Positions 9,393 to 17,018 of a DNA stretch of 64,000 nt are shown piece after piece (the first letter of the stretch is position 1; each line of letters opens with the position of its first letter). Source of the DNA: Nitrosococcus watsonii C-113 (GTDB lineage Bacteria > Pseudomonadota > Gammaproteobacteria > Nitrosococcales > Nitrosococcaceae). A model generated the notes under the pieces. The model saw only the letters and a list, made by a program, of their open reading frames with translations, had not been told where the DNA came from and did not search any database. A program made the position numbers and the translations under genes. The DNA is taken from NCBI RefSeq assembly GCF_000143085.1, contig NC_014315.1, forward strand, positions 1,363,001-1,427,000, in the 5' to 3' direction.

Positions 9393-10763
9393 TTACAGGA
9401 GAAAAAAAGTAGCTAGACCGAGAAAAGTAAAAAATCCAAGAGCGTCCGTGGTTGCCATGAGTACCACACCGCCAGCAAGGGCAGGGTCAATACCTAGTTT
9501 GTGCAGCGCAAAGGGTATTATGGCCCCGGCCATGGCTCCGTTCAGCAGATTAATGGCCAAGGCCAAAGCAAATACCAAGCCCAAACTGCTATCCTGATGC
9601 CAAATTATCATGGCAGTAGCTACCGTGGAAGCAAATAATAGGGCATTGATTGCAATCACCCCCAGTTCTTTTCCCAGTACCCTGCGTATATTACCAGGCC
9701 CTACTTGATCTAGAGCAATGCCTCGAATGACTAGGGTCAAGGTTTGGGTGCCGGCAATACCACCCATACTGGCAACAATGGGCATCAATACGGCCAGTAT
9801 CACGAGTTGTTCAATGGAGCCTTCAAATTGCTCAATGACCCAGGCAGCAAGGAAGGCATTGATCAAATTGATGCCTAGCCAGATTGCCCGTCGTTTAGCG
9901 CTTGTGACGATAGGCGCGAAGATATCGCTTTCCTCTTCCAGCCCCGCAGTGCTCATTAGGGCGCGGTCGGCTTCTTCACGGATCACATCCACCACGTCAT
10001 CTACGGTAATGCGGCCGATTAATTTGTTATCCTCATCAACCACGGGGGCGGAGAGCAGATCATAATCCTCAAATAACCGCGCCACTTTTTTCGCCGGCGT
10101 TAGAGCGGGAATGGGATTGGACTCGGTGTGCATGACCTCAGAGACGGCGCAATTTTCTTCCAGAGAAACTAAGTCACTGAGGGAGAGCATACCTATATAG
10201 CGGGAAGCGCGGTCAACCACAATGATGGCATCCATGTGCTCAGGAAGTGCTCCCTGCTGGTGCCGAATTCTGCGCAAATAGCGCAGCACCGTATCCAGGG
10301 TGGCATCGTCCCGAACCGCTACCGCATCCACGTCCATCAGACCACCAGCGGTGTTATCGGGATAGTGGCGTACGGCCTCAAAGCGTTGCCGCCGCTTTTC
10401 ATCCATGGCCTGCAGAACAGCCGCCCGGACTTTTTCCGGTAAGCGTTCATAGAGATCAGCCAAATCGTCTATATCGAGTCCAGAGACCGTTTTAATGAGA
10501 TCCTCTGGGAGCGATTCCGCAATGAGTCCATCCTGGACCTCTTCATATAATTCGATGAGTACCGCGCCTTTAATCTGGGGGGTCAGCAGCTGCCAAATCT
10601 GAAGCCGCCTCTCCCAGGGAAAGGCTTCCAGGATGTTAGCGATGGTGGGCGGATCGCTGGTCGCTAGGCGAGTCGTTGCCCGAGTCAGGTAGCCAGCGTT
10701 TAAAAGCTCTTCTAATTCAGTGGCGAATTGGCGGTTATCTTTTTTGTTATCTTGATGTGCCAC
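9393..10763 (-). CDS. mgtE: MgtE magnesium transporter
   Basis: 456-residue MgtE-type Mg2+ channel. Domains in order are an N-terminal superhelical Mg-sensing domain (about 1-135), two CBS domains (about 140-260; AVSEVMHTESN, KLIGRITVDDVVDVI) and a five-helix membrane pore (about 285-456) containing the conserved MPIVASMGGIAGTQT segment. Mg2+ binding between the CBS and N domains is the known gating mechanism. The length is normal for the family. It lies 87 bases downstream of the inositol-phosphatase-like gene on the same strand, so it may be read through from the metR side or have its own promoter. No M-box riboswitch was recognised upstream. Confidence 0.93.
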   Translation of the reverse strand: MAHQDNKKDNRQFATELEELLNAGYLTRATTRLATSDPPTIANILEAFPWERRLQIWQLLTPQIKGAVLIELYEEVQDGLIAESLPEDLIKTVSGLDIDDLADLYERLPEKVRAAVLQAMDEKRRQRFEAVRHYPDNTAGGLMDVDAVAVRDDATLDTVLRYLRRIRHQQGALPEHMDAIIVVDRASRYIGMLSLSDLVSLEENCAVSEVMHTESNPIPALTPAKKVARLFEDYDLLSAPVVDEDNKLIGRITVDDVVDVIREEADRALMSTAGLEEESDIFAPIVTSAKRRAIWLGINLINAFLAAWVIEQFEGSIEQLVILAVLMPIVASMGGIAGTQTLTLVIRGIALDQVGPGNIRRVLGKELGVIAINALLFASTVATAMIIWHQDSSLGLVFALALAINLLNGAMAGAIIPFALHKLGIDPALAGGVVLMATTDALGFFTFLGLATFFLL

Positions 10764-10850
10764 GGGAGTTTTGCTTTGAGAAGGGAATACCTCTTTCCTT
10801 CCGGATTATCCCTGCCTGAAGTCATTTTTCCTGGAGGGAAGGAGAAGTTA

Positions 10851-11657
10851 TTAAGCACCCATTTTGGAATCAATGCCTAACCAGGCGATCCACTCATTAA
10901 ACAAATTCTCTTCCAAGGCTGCGGCTACTGAGCGTGGTTCTAGGGTAGCGCGAAAGACGGGCTCCCCCGCTAAACTTAAGGCATGGCCGCCTGCTTCGCT
11001 CAGTATCAAACTGCCCGCGGCGTAATCCCAGAGCTTTTGCCTGCCGTGGAGGTACACATGGCCATGGCCGGCAGCAATCCAGCACCAGTCCAGGGCGACT
11101 GATCCCAGGCTTCGTTGAGAACTATAGGGGGGGTCCGTGGCCAAACGGGCAGCTAGCGCCGGGGGGAGACGTTTAAAGTCAACTAAGCCAATACCCTCCT
11201 GCAAGGAATAGTCAGGACGGCGTTGTCCTAAAAGGTTGCCGTTGAGCCATGCCCCTTGGCCTTTTTGCGCGCTGAAGCAGTCACCGCGTAGAGGATCATA
11301 GACCAGTCCTAGCACTACTTCCTGTTTTAAAATCAGGGCCAGGGAGACGCTAAAGCAAGGAATGCCAGCAGCAAAATTACGGGTGCCATCAAGGGGATCG
11401 AGGCACCATACTCCTTTATCGGTGTTTGTGAGCAGGCGGGTTTGTATTGTCTCATCCATTTCCTCGCTGAGAAATTCAAATGCCGGCCAGCGATCAACTA
11501 AAAGATTACCTATTTGGTTCTGCATGGCCAAATCCGCCTCGGTCAATAGGCTTCCATCGGCTTTTTGCCGACTACCTATTTCAGCGAATCGGGGTAGCAA
11601 TTGTTCTTGGGCGGTGTCGGTGACGATTTTACTAAGTTGTTTTAGATCAGGGAGCAT
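10851..11657 (-). CDS. inositol-monophosphatase family phosphatase (CysQ/SuhB-like)
   Basis: 268-residue Mg2+-dependent, Li+-sensitive-type phosphatase. The metal site signature WCLDPLDGTRNF is present, together with the upstream LSEEMDE acidic motif and the C-terminal WDYAAGSLILSEAGG motif (motif B). The family includes inositol-1-phosphatase, fructose-1,6-bisphosphatase type IV and CysQ (3'-phosphoadenosine-5'-phosphate phosphatase). The substrate is not decided by the motifs. Its start lies 16 bases after the end of metR on the same strand, suggesting co-transcription. This fits a CysQ-like role near sulfur/methionine control, but that is inference. Confidence 0.85.
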   Translation of the reverse strand: MLPDLKQLSKIVTDTAQEQLLPRFAEIGSRQKADGSLLTEADLAMQNQIGNLLVDRWPAFEFLSEEMDETIQTRLLTNTDKGVWCLDPLDGTRNFAAGIPCFSVSLALILKQEVVLGLVYDPLRGDCFSAQKGQGAWLNGNLLGQRRPDYSLQEGIGLVDFKRLPPALAARLATDPPYSSQRSLGSVALDWCWIAAGHGHVYLHGRQKLWDYAAGSLILSEAGGHALSLAGEPVFRATLEPRSVAAALEENLFNEWIAWLGIDSKMGA

Positions 11658-11673
11658 ATATTCCTATCCGTTA

Positions 11674-12624
11674 TTAAAATAGCGCGTGATTAGTAGGGTA
11701 ATCCGCTGAGGCAGGCAGAATTCCAGAGAGGTTTTGAAAGCAGGTCTCCCGTGCTAATTGGATAAAATCCTGCATGAAGAAGCGCTCTTTTTCCTCCGCT
11801 CGTACCGCCGCGAAGAGAGTCGCCCATAGTCCCTCTTTGCCTAGAGGGAGGGCTTTTACCGCACCTTGCTTTATTTCCTCGACAATGGCCCAGTTAGGGA
11901 GCGCGGCCACCCCTCGATTATTGGCGACCAGTTGCAGGATCATGAGGGTAAGTTCCGCGGTTCGCTGGCCTGCGGGTTCGATGCCAGCCGGATCTAGAAA
12001 ATGAGTGTAAAGGCTCAGCCGATCCCGGCCCACGGGGTAGGTAATCAAAACCTCCTTTTTAAGATCGGCTGGTTCTACCCAAACCTTGGTGCTTAGGTAG
12101 TGACGGGGGGGAATCACCAGCATACCTTGAAACCGGAATAGGGGTTCATAGCTAATATTGGGTAAATCAAGGGGATCGGATGTCACCACTAGATCGATGT
12201 CGCCCCGTTCTAGGGCTGGTAGGGGCTCGAAATTAAAGCCAAGAGAAAGATCCATTTCTATCTCCGGCCAGCGGTTACGAAAGATATCCATGGAGGGCAG
12301 TAGCCATTGGAAGCAGCTATGGCATTCCACGGCGATATGGAGCCGTCCGGCACGTCCATCCGCCATGGAGGCCAGTTCCCGTTCTGCCGCTTCCACTTGA
12401 GGCAAGATGGCGGTTGCCAATTCTAGCAGGCGTTGACCCGCAGACGTTAGCCGCAGGGGGTGGCTTTTTCTGGTAAACAGGGGGCATTCAAAGTGCTCTT
12501 CTAAGGCTTTTAGCTGGTGGGAGACCGCCGACTGGGTTAAATGCAGGCGCTCGGCAGCTTGACTGACGCTACCTGTTTCTCGGAGACTGAGTAAAGTTCG
12601 GAGATGTCGAAGCTCGATAAACAT
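11674..12624 (-). CDS. metR: LysR-type regulator, MetR-like
   Basis: 316-residue LysR-family transcription factor. The N-terminal winged helix-turn-helix (about 1-65) includes GSVSQAAERLHLTQSAVSHQ. The effector domain begins RLHIAVECHSCFQWLLP, a segment characteristic of MetR, which senses homocysteine and controls metE/metF-type genes in enteric bacteria. The length is typical. It is divergent from fetAB across a 226-base gap holding an inverted repeat. Expression of the downstream phosphatase may be linked to it because only 16 bases separate them. No methionine gene is adjacent. Confidence 0.85.
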   Translation of the reverse strand: MFIELRHLRTLLSLRETGSVSQAAERLHLTQSAVSHQLKALEEHFECPLFTRKSHPLRLTSAGQRLLELATAILPQVEAAERELASMADGRAGRLHIAVECHSCFQWLLPSMDIFRNRWPEIEMDLSLGFNFEPLPALERGDIDLVVTSDPLDLPNISYEPLFRFQGMLVIPPRHYLSTKVWVEPADLKKEVLITYPVGRDRLSLYTHFLDPAGIEPAGQRTAELTLMILQLVANNRGVAALPNWAIVEEIKQGAVKALPLGKEGLWATLFAAVRAEEKERFFMQDFIQLARETCFQNLSGILPASADYPTNHALF

Positions 12625-12759
12625 AGCTAAAGTATGACCTACTTTACCGTGCCAGGGAACTATCCTTGTGGACTGTGGAGAAGACAGCGTTTGCGTAGTA
12701 TTCCATTGTAATTGGTTTTGATAAAAGAATAAATTACGGGCCTTTTGGCGATAGCTTAA

Positions 12760-12778
12760 ACTTACGAGAAGCGTAAGT
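12760..12778. promoter_or_regulatory. inverted repeat between metR and fetAB
   Basis: ACTTACG (12760-12766), five-base spacer AGAAG, CGTAAGT (12772-12778): a perfect 7+7 inverted repeat in the divergent metR/fetA intergenic region. Its position about 45-75 bases before the fetA start suggests an operator or an mRNA leader hairpin. It does not match the LysR T-N11-A pattern convincingly, so the bound factor is unknown. Confidence 0.35.
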
Positions 12779-12850
12779 GTGTCTGTGGGTACTCGGCCTG
12801 ATTCTGGATGAGGTGCTAATCTACTGTTAATCGTTCATCATTTACGGCGG

Positions 12851-13420
12851 ATGGGACTATCTTCTGTTTCCTTTAGTTTGGCAGATGGAGAGTGCATGGC
12901 CGTGCAGGGCCCCTCTGGTGCCGGCAAGAGTTTGCTACTGCGCGCCCTTGCCGATCTGGATCCCCGTGAGGGCGAAGTCAGCCTGGATGGTAAATCCTGG
13001 GACTCTATTCCCGCGCCCCAGTGGCGGCGGCAGGTGGTTTATTTACCTTCCGAACCAGGTTGGTGGAGTGACTATGTGATTGACCACTTTCCCAACTGGA
13101 AAGCCGTAAATTCATGGTTAGAGGCCCTAAGCTTACCCGCGGTGGTTAAAGACCGAACCGTAGAGCGTTTATCTACCGGTGAGCGCCAGCGTCTTGCCTT
13201 AGTCCGGGCGCTGGCATTGGAGCCGCGGGTATTGCTGCTGGATGAACCCACCTCCGGATTGGACAATAAAACCACTTGTGCGGTTGAGCAAGTTCTTAGG
13301 GAATGCCTGACAATGGGCACGAGTATCCTTTGGGTAACCCATGATCCAGCCCAGGCCCGTCGGGTCGCCCAGCGTTGCCTTTTTTTAGAAAATGGCCATG
13401 TTCGCGAGGAGTGGCTTTGA
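12851..13420 (+). CDS. fetA: ABC transporter ATP-binding protein, FetA-like
   Basis: ATPase subunit of the FetAB (YbbL/YbbM) exporter, which in E. coli improves iron homeostasis under peroxide stress. Walker A GPSGAGKS, signature LSTGERQRL, Walker B VLLLDEPT and the H-loop WVTHD are all present. From the ATG the protein is 189 residues and begins inside the first beta strand (GLSSVSFSL). The codons upstream (ATC GTT CAT CAT TTA CGG CGG) extend it with a strand that family members have, so translation may really begin at a non-ATG codon such as CTG 12824, preceded by GAGG. The stop overlaps the fetB start by two bases, indicating a two-gene operon. Confidence 0.8.
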   Translation: MGLSSVSFSLADGECMAVQGPSGAGKSLLLRALADLDPREGEVSLDGKSWDSIPAPQWRRQVVYLPSEPGWWSDYVIDHFPNWKAVNSWLEALSLPAVVKDRTVERLSTGERQRLALVRALALEPRVLLLDEPTSGLDNKTTCAVEQVLRECLTMGTSILWVTHDPAQARRVAQRCLFLENGHVREEWL

Positions 13421-14214
13421 ATTATATCTCTCTCGGGGTTTTCGATCTGGCCATTGCCTCGGTATTGGTGATTCTCAATGGTACTTTGTCCTTTTGTCTG
13501 AATCTTAGGTTAGAACGGCAACTGCTGATTGCCACCTTTCGCATGATCGTGCAGTTAGCGCTTGTAGGGTTGGTGCTCAAGACTCTTTTTGCCCTATCTT
13601 CGCCAGGGTGGACCGGTCTTGCCGCCTTGGCTATGATTTTGTTCGCCGGGCGGGAAATCATGGCCCGTCAGGAACGCAGGATGAGCGGGTTTTGGTCCTA
13701 TGGTCTGGGGACGGGATGTATGCTGCTGGCGGCCAGCTTGGTCACCGTTTTTGCCTTGACCACGCAAATCCGGCCCGACCCTTGGTATGATCCCCGCTAT
13801 ACCCTGCCTCTGCTAGGCATGATTTTGGGTAATACCATGACCGGAATCAGCTTGGGACTCCATAGCCTTTTGACCGGCTTGGTGCGGGATCGCAATGCTG
13901 TTGAAGCCCAACTGACCTTGGGTGCCACGCGCTGGCAGGCGACTCTTCCCGTGGTGCAGATTGCCCTGCGCAGCGCTTTGATGCCCATTATCAATACCAT
14001 GGCTGCTACGGGCCTGGTGTCTTTACCAGGAATGATGACCGGTCAGATTTTGGCCGGCGCCGAGCCCATGGAAGCGGTGAAATATCAAATGCTGATTATG
14101 TTTTTGATTGCCGGCGGTACGGCGTTCGGATCAGTGAGCGCCGTGCTGGGGGCTGTTTACTGGTCGACGGATGCCAGACACCGGCTGAGGCTAGAGCGGC
14201 TTAAAAATCCTTGA
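13417..14214 (+). CDS. fetB: ABC transporter permease, FetB-like
   Basis: 265-residue permease of the FetB/YbbM (UPF0014) family, with about seven membrane helices, the conserved IQIRPDPWYDPRY-type loop (QIRPDPWYDPRY) and the coupling helix region EAQLTLGATRWQA. I start it at TTG 13417 because GAGGAG sits at 13406-13411 with ideal spacing and the protein then begins MNYISLGV. Upstream in-frame codons (from 13375) lie inside fetA. It partners the preceding ATPase. A GC hairpin follows 12 bases after the stop. Confidence 0.85.
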   Translation: MNYISLGVFDLAIASVLVILNGTLSFCLNLRLERQLLIATFRMIVQLALVGLVLKTLFALSSPGWTGLAALAMILFAGREIMARQERRMSGFWSYGLGTGCMLLAASLVTVFALTTQIRPDPWYDPRYTLPLLGMILGNTMTGISLGLHSLLTGLVRDRNAVEAQLTLGATRWQATLPVVQIALRSALMPIINTMAATGLVSLPGMMTGQILAGAEPMEAVKYQMLIMFLIAGGTAFGSVSAVLGAVYWSTDARHRLRLERLKNP

Positions 14215-14225
14215 TACCTTGGTTT

Positions 14226-14242
14226 GCCCGCTAATAGCGGGC
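14226..14242. terminator. hairpin between convergent fetB and nuclease genes
   Basis: GCCCGC (14226-14231), loop TAATA, GCGGGC (14237-14242). It lies 12 bases after fetB and overlaps the stop codon of the opposing nuclease gene. It could serve as a shared terminator, but no T-tract follows. Confidence 0.35.
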
Positions 14243-15109
14243 GGGTAGCTGGGCAACCTCGTTCAGCCGCCAGGGGTCCGGTTTAATGGAGGATTCCAAT
14301 TGTTCTTCCCGTGTGTCCTCTAGCTCGTGGAAAAAATCAAAGCCGGTTCTCTTTTCCACTTCATCGACGCTGACCAGGAATTTATCCAGAGGCTCTTTGC
14401 CTCGCACTTGCTGGGGGACAATAAAGGCAAGCATTTTCTCATCCGGGAGGGCAAAATAGATTTTGTAAAAAGCATCGGGTATTTCCACCCAGTAGGAGGA
14501 TGTCAGCCGCTCGATATCAGGATCGAAAATTGGACCGGTGAATACCCAAATCGTCTCGAACTGTTGGGTGAAATGATCGATTTCTACTTCTTCCAGGCGC
14601 TGCCACAATTTCTGATTTAAATTGGATTTTTGCGGGGTGATATTGGTCATGAGAAAAGTATCCAGTTGAGCCGGTTTTCCATAAAGGCGGCTAATTGCGT
14701 AATTAGGCGCCATGTGTCCTCGGTCGTAGCCGCTGTGGCGGTAATCATCGTGGGTGATATGGGTCAGATTGCGCCAGTCGGCACTGAATCGCTGGGGGCG
14801 TTGATAGTGAGTGTCATCCTGAATGGATGTGATCTTGTAACTGACCCATAGGGGGTTACCTCGCAGGTCCGAATAACCCACCATGAAGCCATCATTGCGG
14901 AAAATGCGGGTCCAGGTATCGGACTCTTTCCAGTTTTCGGCTTTAGGCATACCCATATATACCATTCCGGGGCGGGCAATATACACTTCATAGCCATACC
15001 AGACTCCGCTTGCCAGCACCAGCAGCAGTAAAACAAGGGGGCGCTGGCGCCCCAATTGCCAAACGGTAAGAAAGATCCGAAAAGGGTTTATTTTTTTTTG
15101 CTTTGCCAT
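14231..15109 (-). CDS. membrane-anchored DNA/RNA non-specific endonuclease (DRGH type)
   Basis: 292-residue nuclease of the NucA/Serratia nuclease beta-beta-alpha-metal family. The catalytic motif DRGHMAPN is at residues 129-136 (general base His132), and the metal-binding Asn is in NITPQKSNLNQ. One N-terminal membrane helix (about 23-41) should anchor the enzyme facing the periplasm; a cleaved signal peptide is less likely because the helix is preceded by a basic 20-residue tail. Such enzymes degrade DNA and RNA for nutrition, defence or as toxins. No immunity-like gene (NuiA) is adjacent. The 21-base gap to the upstream glycosyltransferase gene suggests one transcript. Confidence 0.85.
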   Translation of the reverse strand: MAKQKKINPFRIFLTVWQLGRQRPLVLLLLVLASGVWYGYEVYIARPGMVYMGMPKAENWKESDTWTRIFRNDGFMVGYSDLRGNPLWVSYKITSIQDDTHYQRPQRFSADWRNLTHITHDDYRHSGYDRGHMAPNYAISRLYGKPAQLDTFLMTNITPQKSNLNQKLWQRLEEVEIDHFTQQFETIWVFTGPIFDPDIERLTSSYWVEIPDAFYKIYFALPDEKMLAFIVPQQVRGKEPLDKFLVSVDEVEKRTGFDFFHELEDTREEQLESSIKPDPWRLNEVAQLPARY

Positions 15110-15130
15110 GGAGTGCCTATAAATTCACGG

Positions 15131-16207
15131 TTAAAGGGAGAGAATAAAACGGGCTATTTGTTCAGAGCCATTGGGGCTATAGCGCTTCCGGGAAGGTAAA
15201 TTGAGATAATAAGGTAATTGGGAAATCCAATCGCCCCTGTTAAATTGGGTTTCATTCATCCCGAAACCGTCCATCTCTTGTTTCGCAAATTTATCGAGTA
15301 TCTCTGATTCCCGGAAATGGGTTCGGATGATATAGCCAAAGGGGATGCCCGCCCAGTAGGTTTCGGCCAGGGTACTATAGCCTAGCTTTCCCAATACCAG
15401 ATCCGAGGCTTGGATTAAATCCGGATGGAAAAATTCGGAATGGTGGGGTAAAAGAACCATATTTTCATGACGTTGTAGACTCTCACCCACCCCGGGAAAG
15501 ATAAAAAACATGGTTTGCTGGGCAGCTATTTGCGCTAGGAATGGGTAGTGCCATGGAGGAATGCCCCCCATGCTAATTAAAATAACTGGAGCATTCTGGG
15601 GCAGGCCGAGCTTGCTTCGAACTTGCTGCCTAGGAAGCCTTGCTTTCCGGGAAACGGGTGGGGTGCTTAAATCAACCGGTGCGGGATGGCAGGCTGGTTG
15701 GGTTTGGATATGATAATCCGCTGTTTCAAATAGACCCTTAAAAAAATCAATATATTTGCCTATTTCTGGATGCTGGCTAAGGTAACTTTGGTAAATCCAA
15801 TCCCAGGTGAAGTTTTCGACGAGTACCGCCGGTATTTCTGCTTCCTTGGCCACTGCGATTCCCAAAGGCGAGATATCGCATAGCATAAGCTCGCATTGCT
15901 TTTTTTGGATTTGCCTGGCAAGGCTAGTCACTTGAGAGGGGTTAAAAGGAAGGAAGCAGTCAAGAGCATGTAGTGTGTGCTTTAAATCTTCATGTAAGGG
16001 TGATTTCTGAATAATTCCAATATCGGTTAGTAAGGCGTGGTAATTAAAATTTCCTTGTAGGGAGTCTTGGAAAAACCAAGGAGGAACCTGAGTATAAATC
16101 TCGTATTGTATTTTAGGAAGATTCCTACGTACCGCCTCCATGACTGCGCAGGCCCGCGCGGCATGGCCAAAGCCATGGGAAGTAATGAAGTAAGCAATAG
16201 TTTTCAC
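15131..16207 (-). CDS. MurG-like glycosyltransferase family protein
   Basis: 358-residue GT-B-fold protein. The N-terminal glycine-rich loop SHGFGHAARA, the central LVENFTWDWIYQ and the C-terminal LVLGKLGYSTLAETYWAGIPF acceptor/donor segment resemble the UDP-glycosyltransferase-like domain found in MurG relatives and at the N-terminus of L-arabinokinases. The donor and acceptor are unknown. It lies just upstream of the membrane nuclease on the same strand and is divergent from lemA. Confidence 0.7.
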   Translation of the reverse strand: MKTIAYFITSHGFGHAARACAVMEAVRRNLPKIQYEIYTQVPPWFFQDSLQGNFNYHALLTDIGIIQKSPLHEDLKHTLHALDCFLPFNPSQVTSLARQIQKKQCELMLCDISPLGIAVAKEAEIPAVLVENFTWDWIYQSYLSQHPEIGKYIDFFKGLFETADYHIQTQPACHPAPVDLSTPPVSRKARLPRQQVRSKLGLPQNAPVILISMGGIPPWHYPFLAQIAAQQTMFFIFPGVGESLQRHENMVLLPHHSEFFHPDLIQASDLVLGKLGYSTLAETYWAGIPFGYIIRTHFRESEILDKFAKQEMDGFGMNETQFNRGDWISQLPYYLNLPSRKRYSPNGSEQIARFILSL

Positions 16208-16391
16208 GCAGGGGTTCTATCTTAGAATAAACATATCAACAAATTAACCGATAGTGTAAAGGTGTAAGTCATCATTCGGTAGGGGGCTTATATATTAGTG
16301 GGTTGATTAACACTCACTTTAAAGGTTAGTGAAGGGATTCGTAAGGGTATTTTAGAATTATTATTAGTTTTCTACTCATGGAGGTCTTTAG

Positions 16392-16988
16392 ATGGGAATG
16401 ACGGGTATTATTACCTTAGGGATAATCGTAGCAATGATTTTATATGTCATTGTAATTTACAATCGGTTAGTAGCCTTTAAAAACCGCTATAAAAATGCGT
16501 TTGCACAAATCGAGGTTCAGTTAAAACGCCGCTATGATTTAATCCCTAATCTAGTGGAAACAGCTAAAGGATATTTGCAACACGAGCGAAAAACCCTGGA
16601 GGCAGTCATCGCTGCTAGAAACCAGGCGATGACAGGTTTGCGGCAAGCTGCTTCTGATCCTGGCAATGGGGATGCTATTAATCGGTTATCCAATGCGGAG
16701 CAAACGCTTACTGGTGCGCTTGGTAAGCTTAATATTGTTGTGGAAGATTATCCCGATCTTAAAGCCAACCAGAATATGATGCAGCTCAGCGAAGAGCTGA
16801 CGAGTACAGAAAACAGAGTTGCCTTCGCCAGACAATCGTTTAACGATGCCGTCATGCATTACAATACTTATAAGCAATCATTTCCGCAGAACATGCTTGC
16901 TGGTATGTTTGGCCATGGTCCGGATTCGGCATTATTACAGTTTGAAGATAGCCAAGCTATTCAAGCCGCTCCAAGCATTTCATTTTAA
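16392..16988 (+). CDS. lemA: LemA family protein
   Basis: 198-residue LemA protein with an N-terminal membrane helix (about 5-25) followed by the conserved helical region NRYKNAFAQIEVQLKRRYDL and NLVETAKGYLQHE. The start ATG is seven bases after GGAGG. Function is uncertain for the family. It is frequently paired with a membrane-bound M48 metallopeptidase, exactly as here (30-base gap), suggesting a membrane protein quality-control unit. Confidence 0.92.
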   Translation: MGMTGIITLGIIVAMILYVIVIYNRLVAFKNRYKNAFAQIEVQLKRRYDLIPNLVETAKGYLQHERKTLEAVIAARNQAMTGLRQAASDPGNGDAINRLSNAEQTLTGALGKLNIVVEDYPDLKANQNMMQLSEELTSTENRVAFARQSFNDAVMHYNTYKQSFPQNMLAGMFGHGPDSALLQFEDSQAIQAAPSISF

Positions 16989-17018
16989 TAAAAGCCTTTC
17001 CATTGCAATTGGTGTCCC

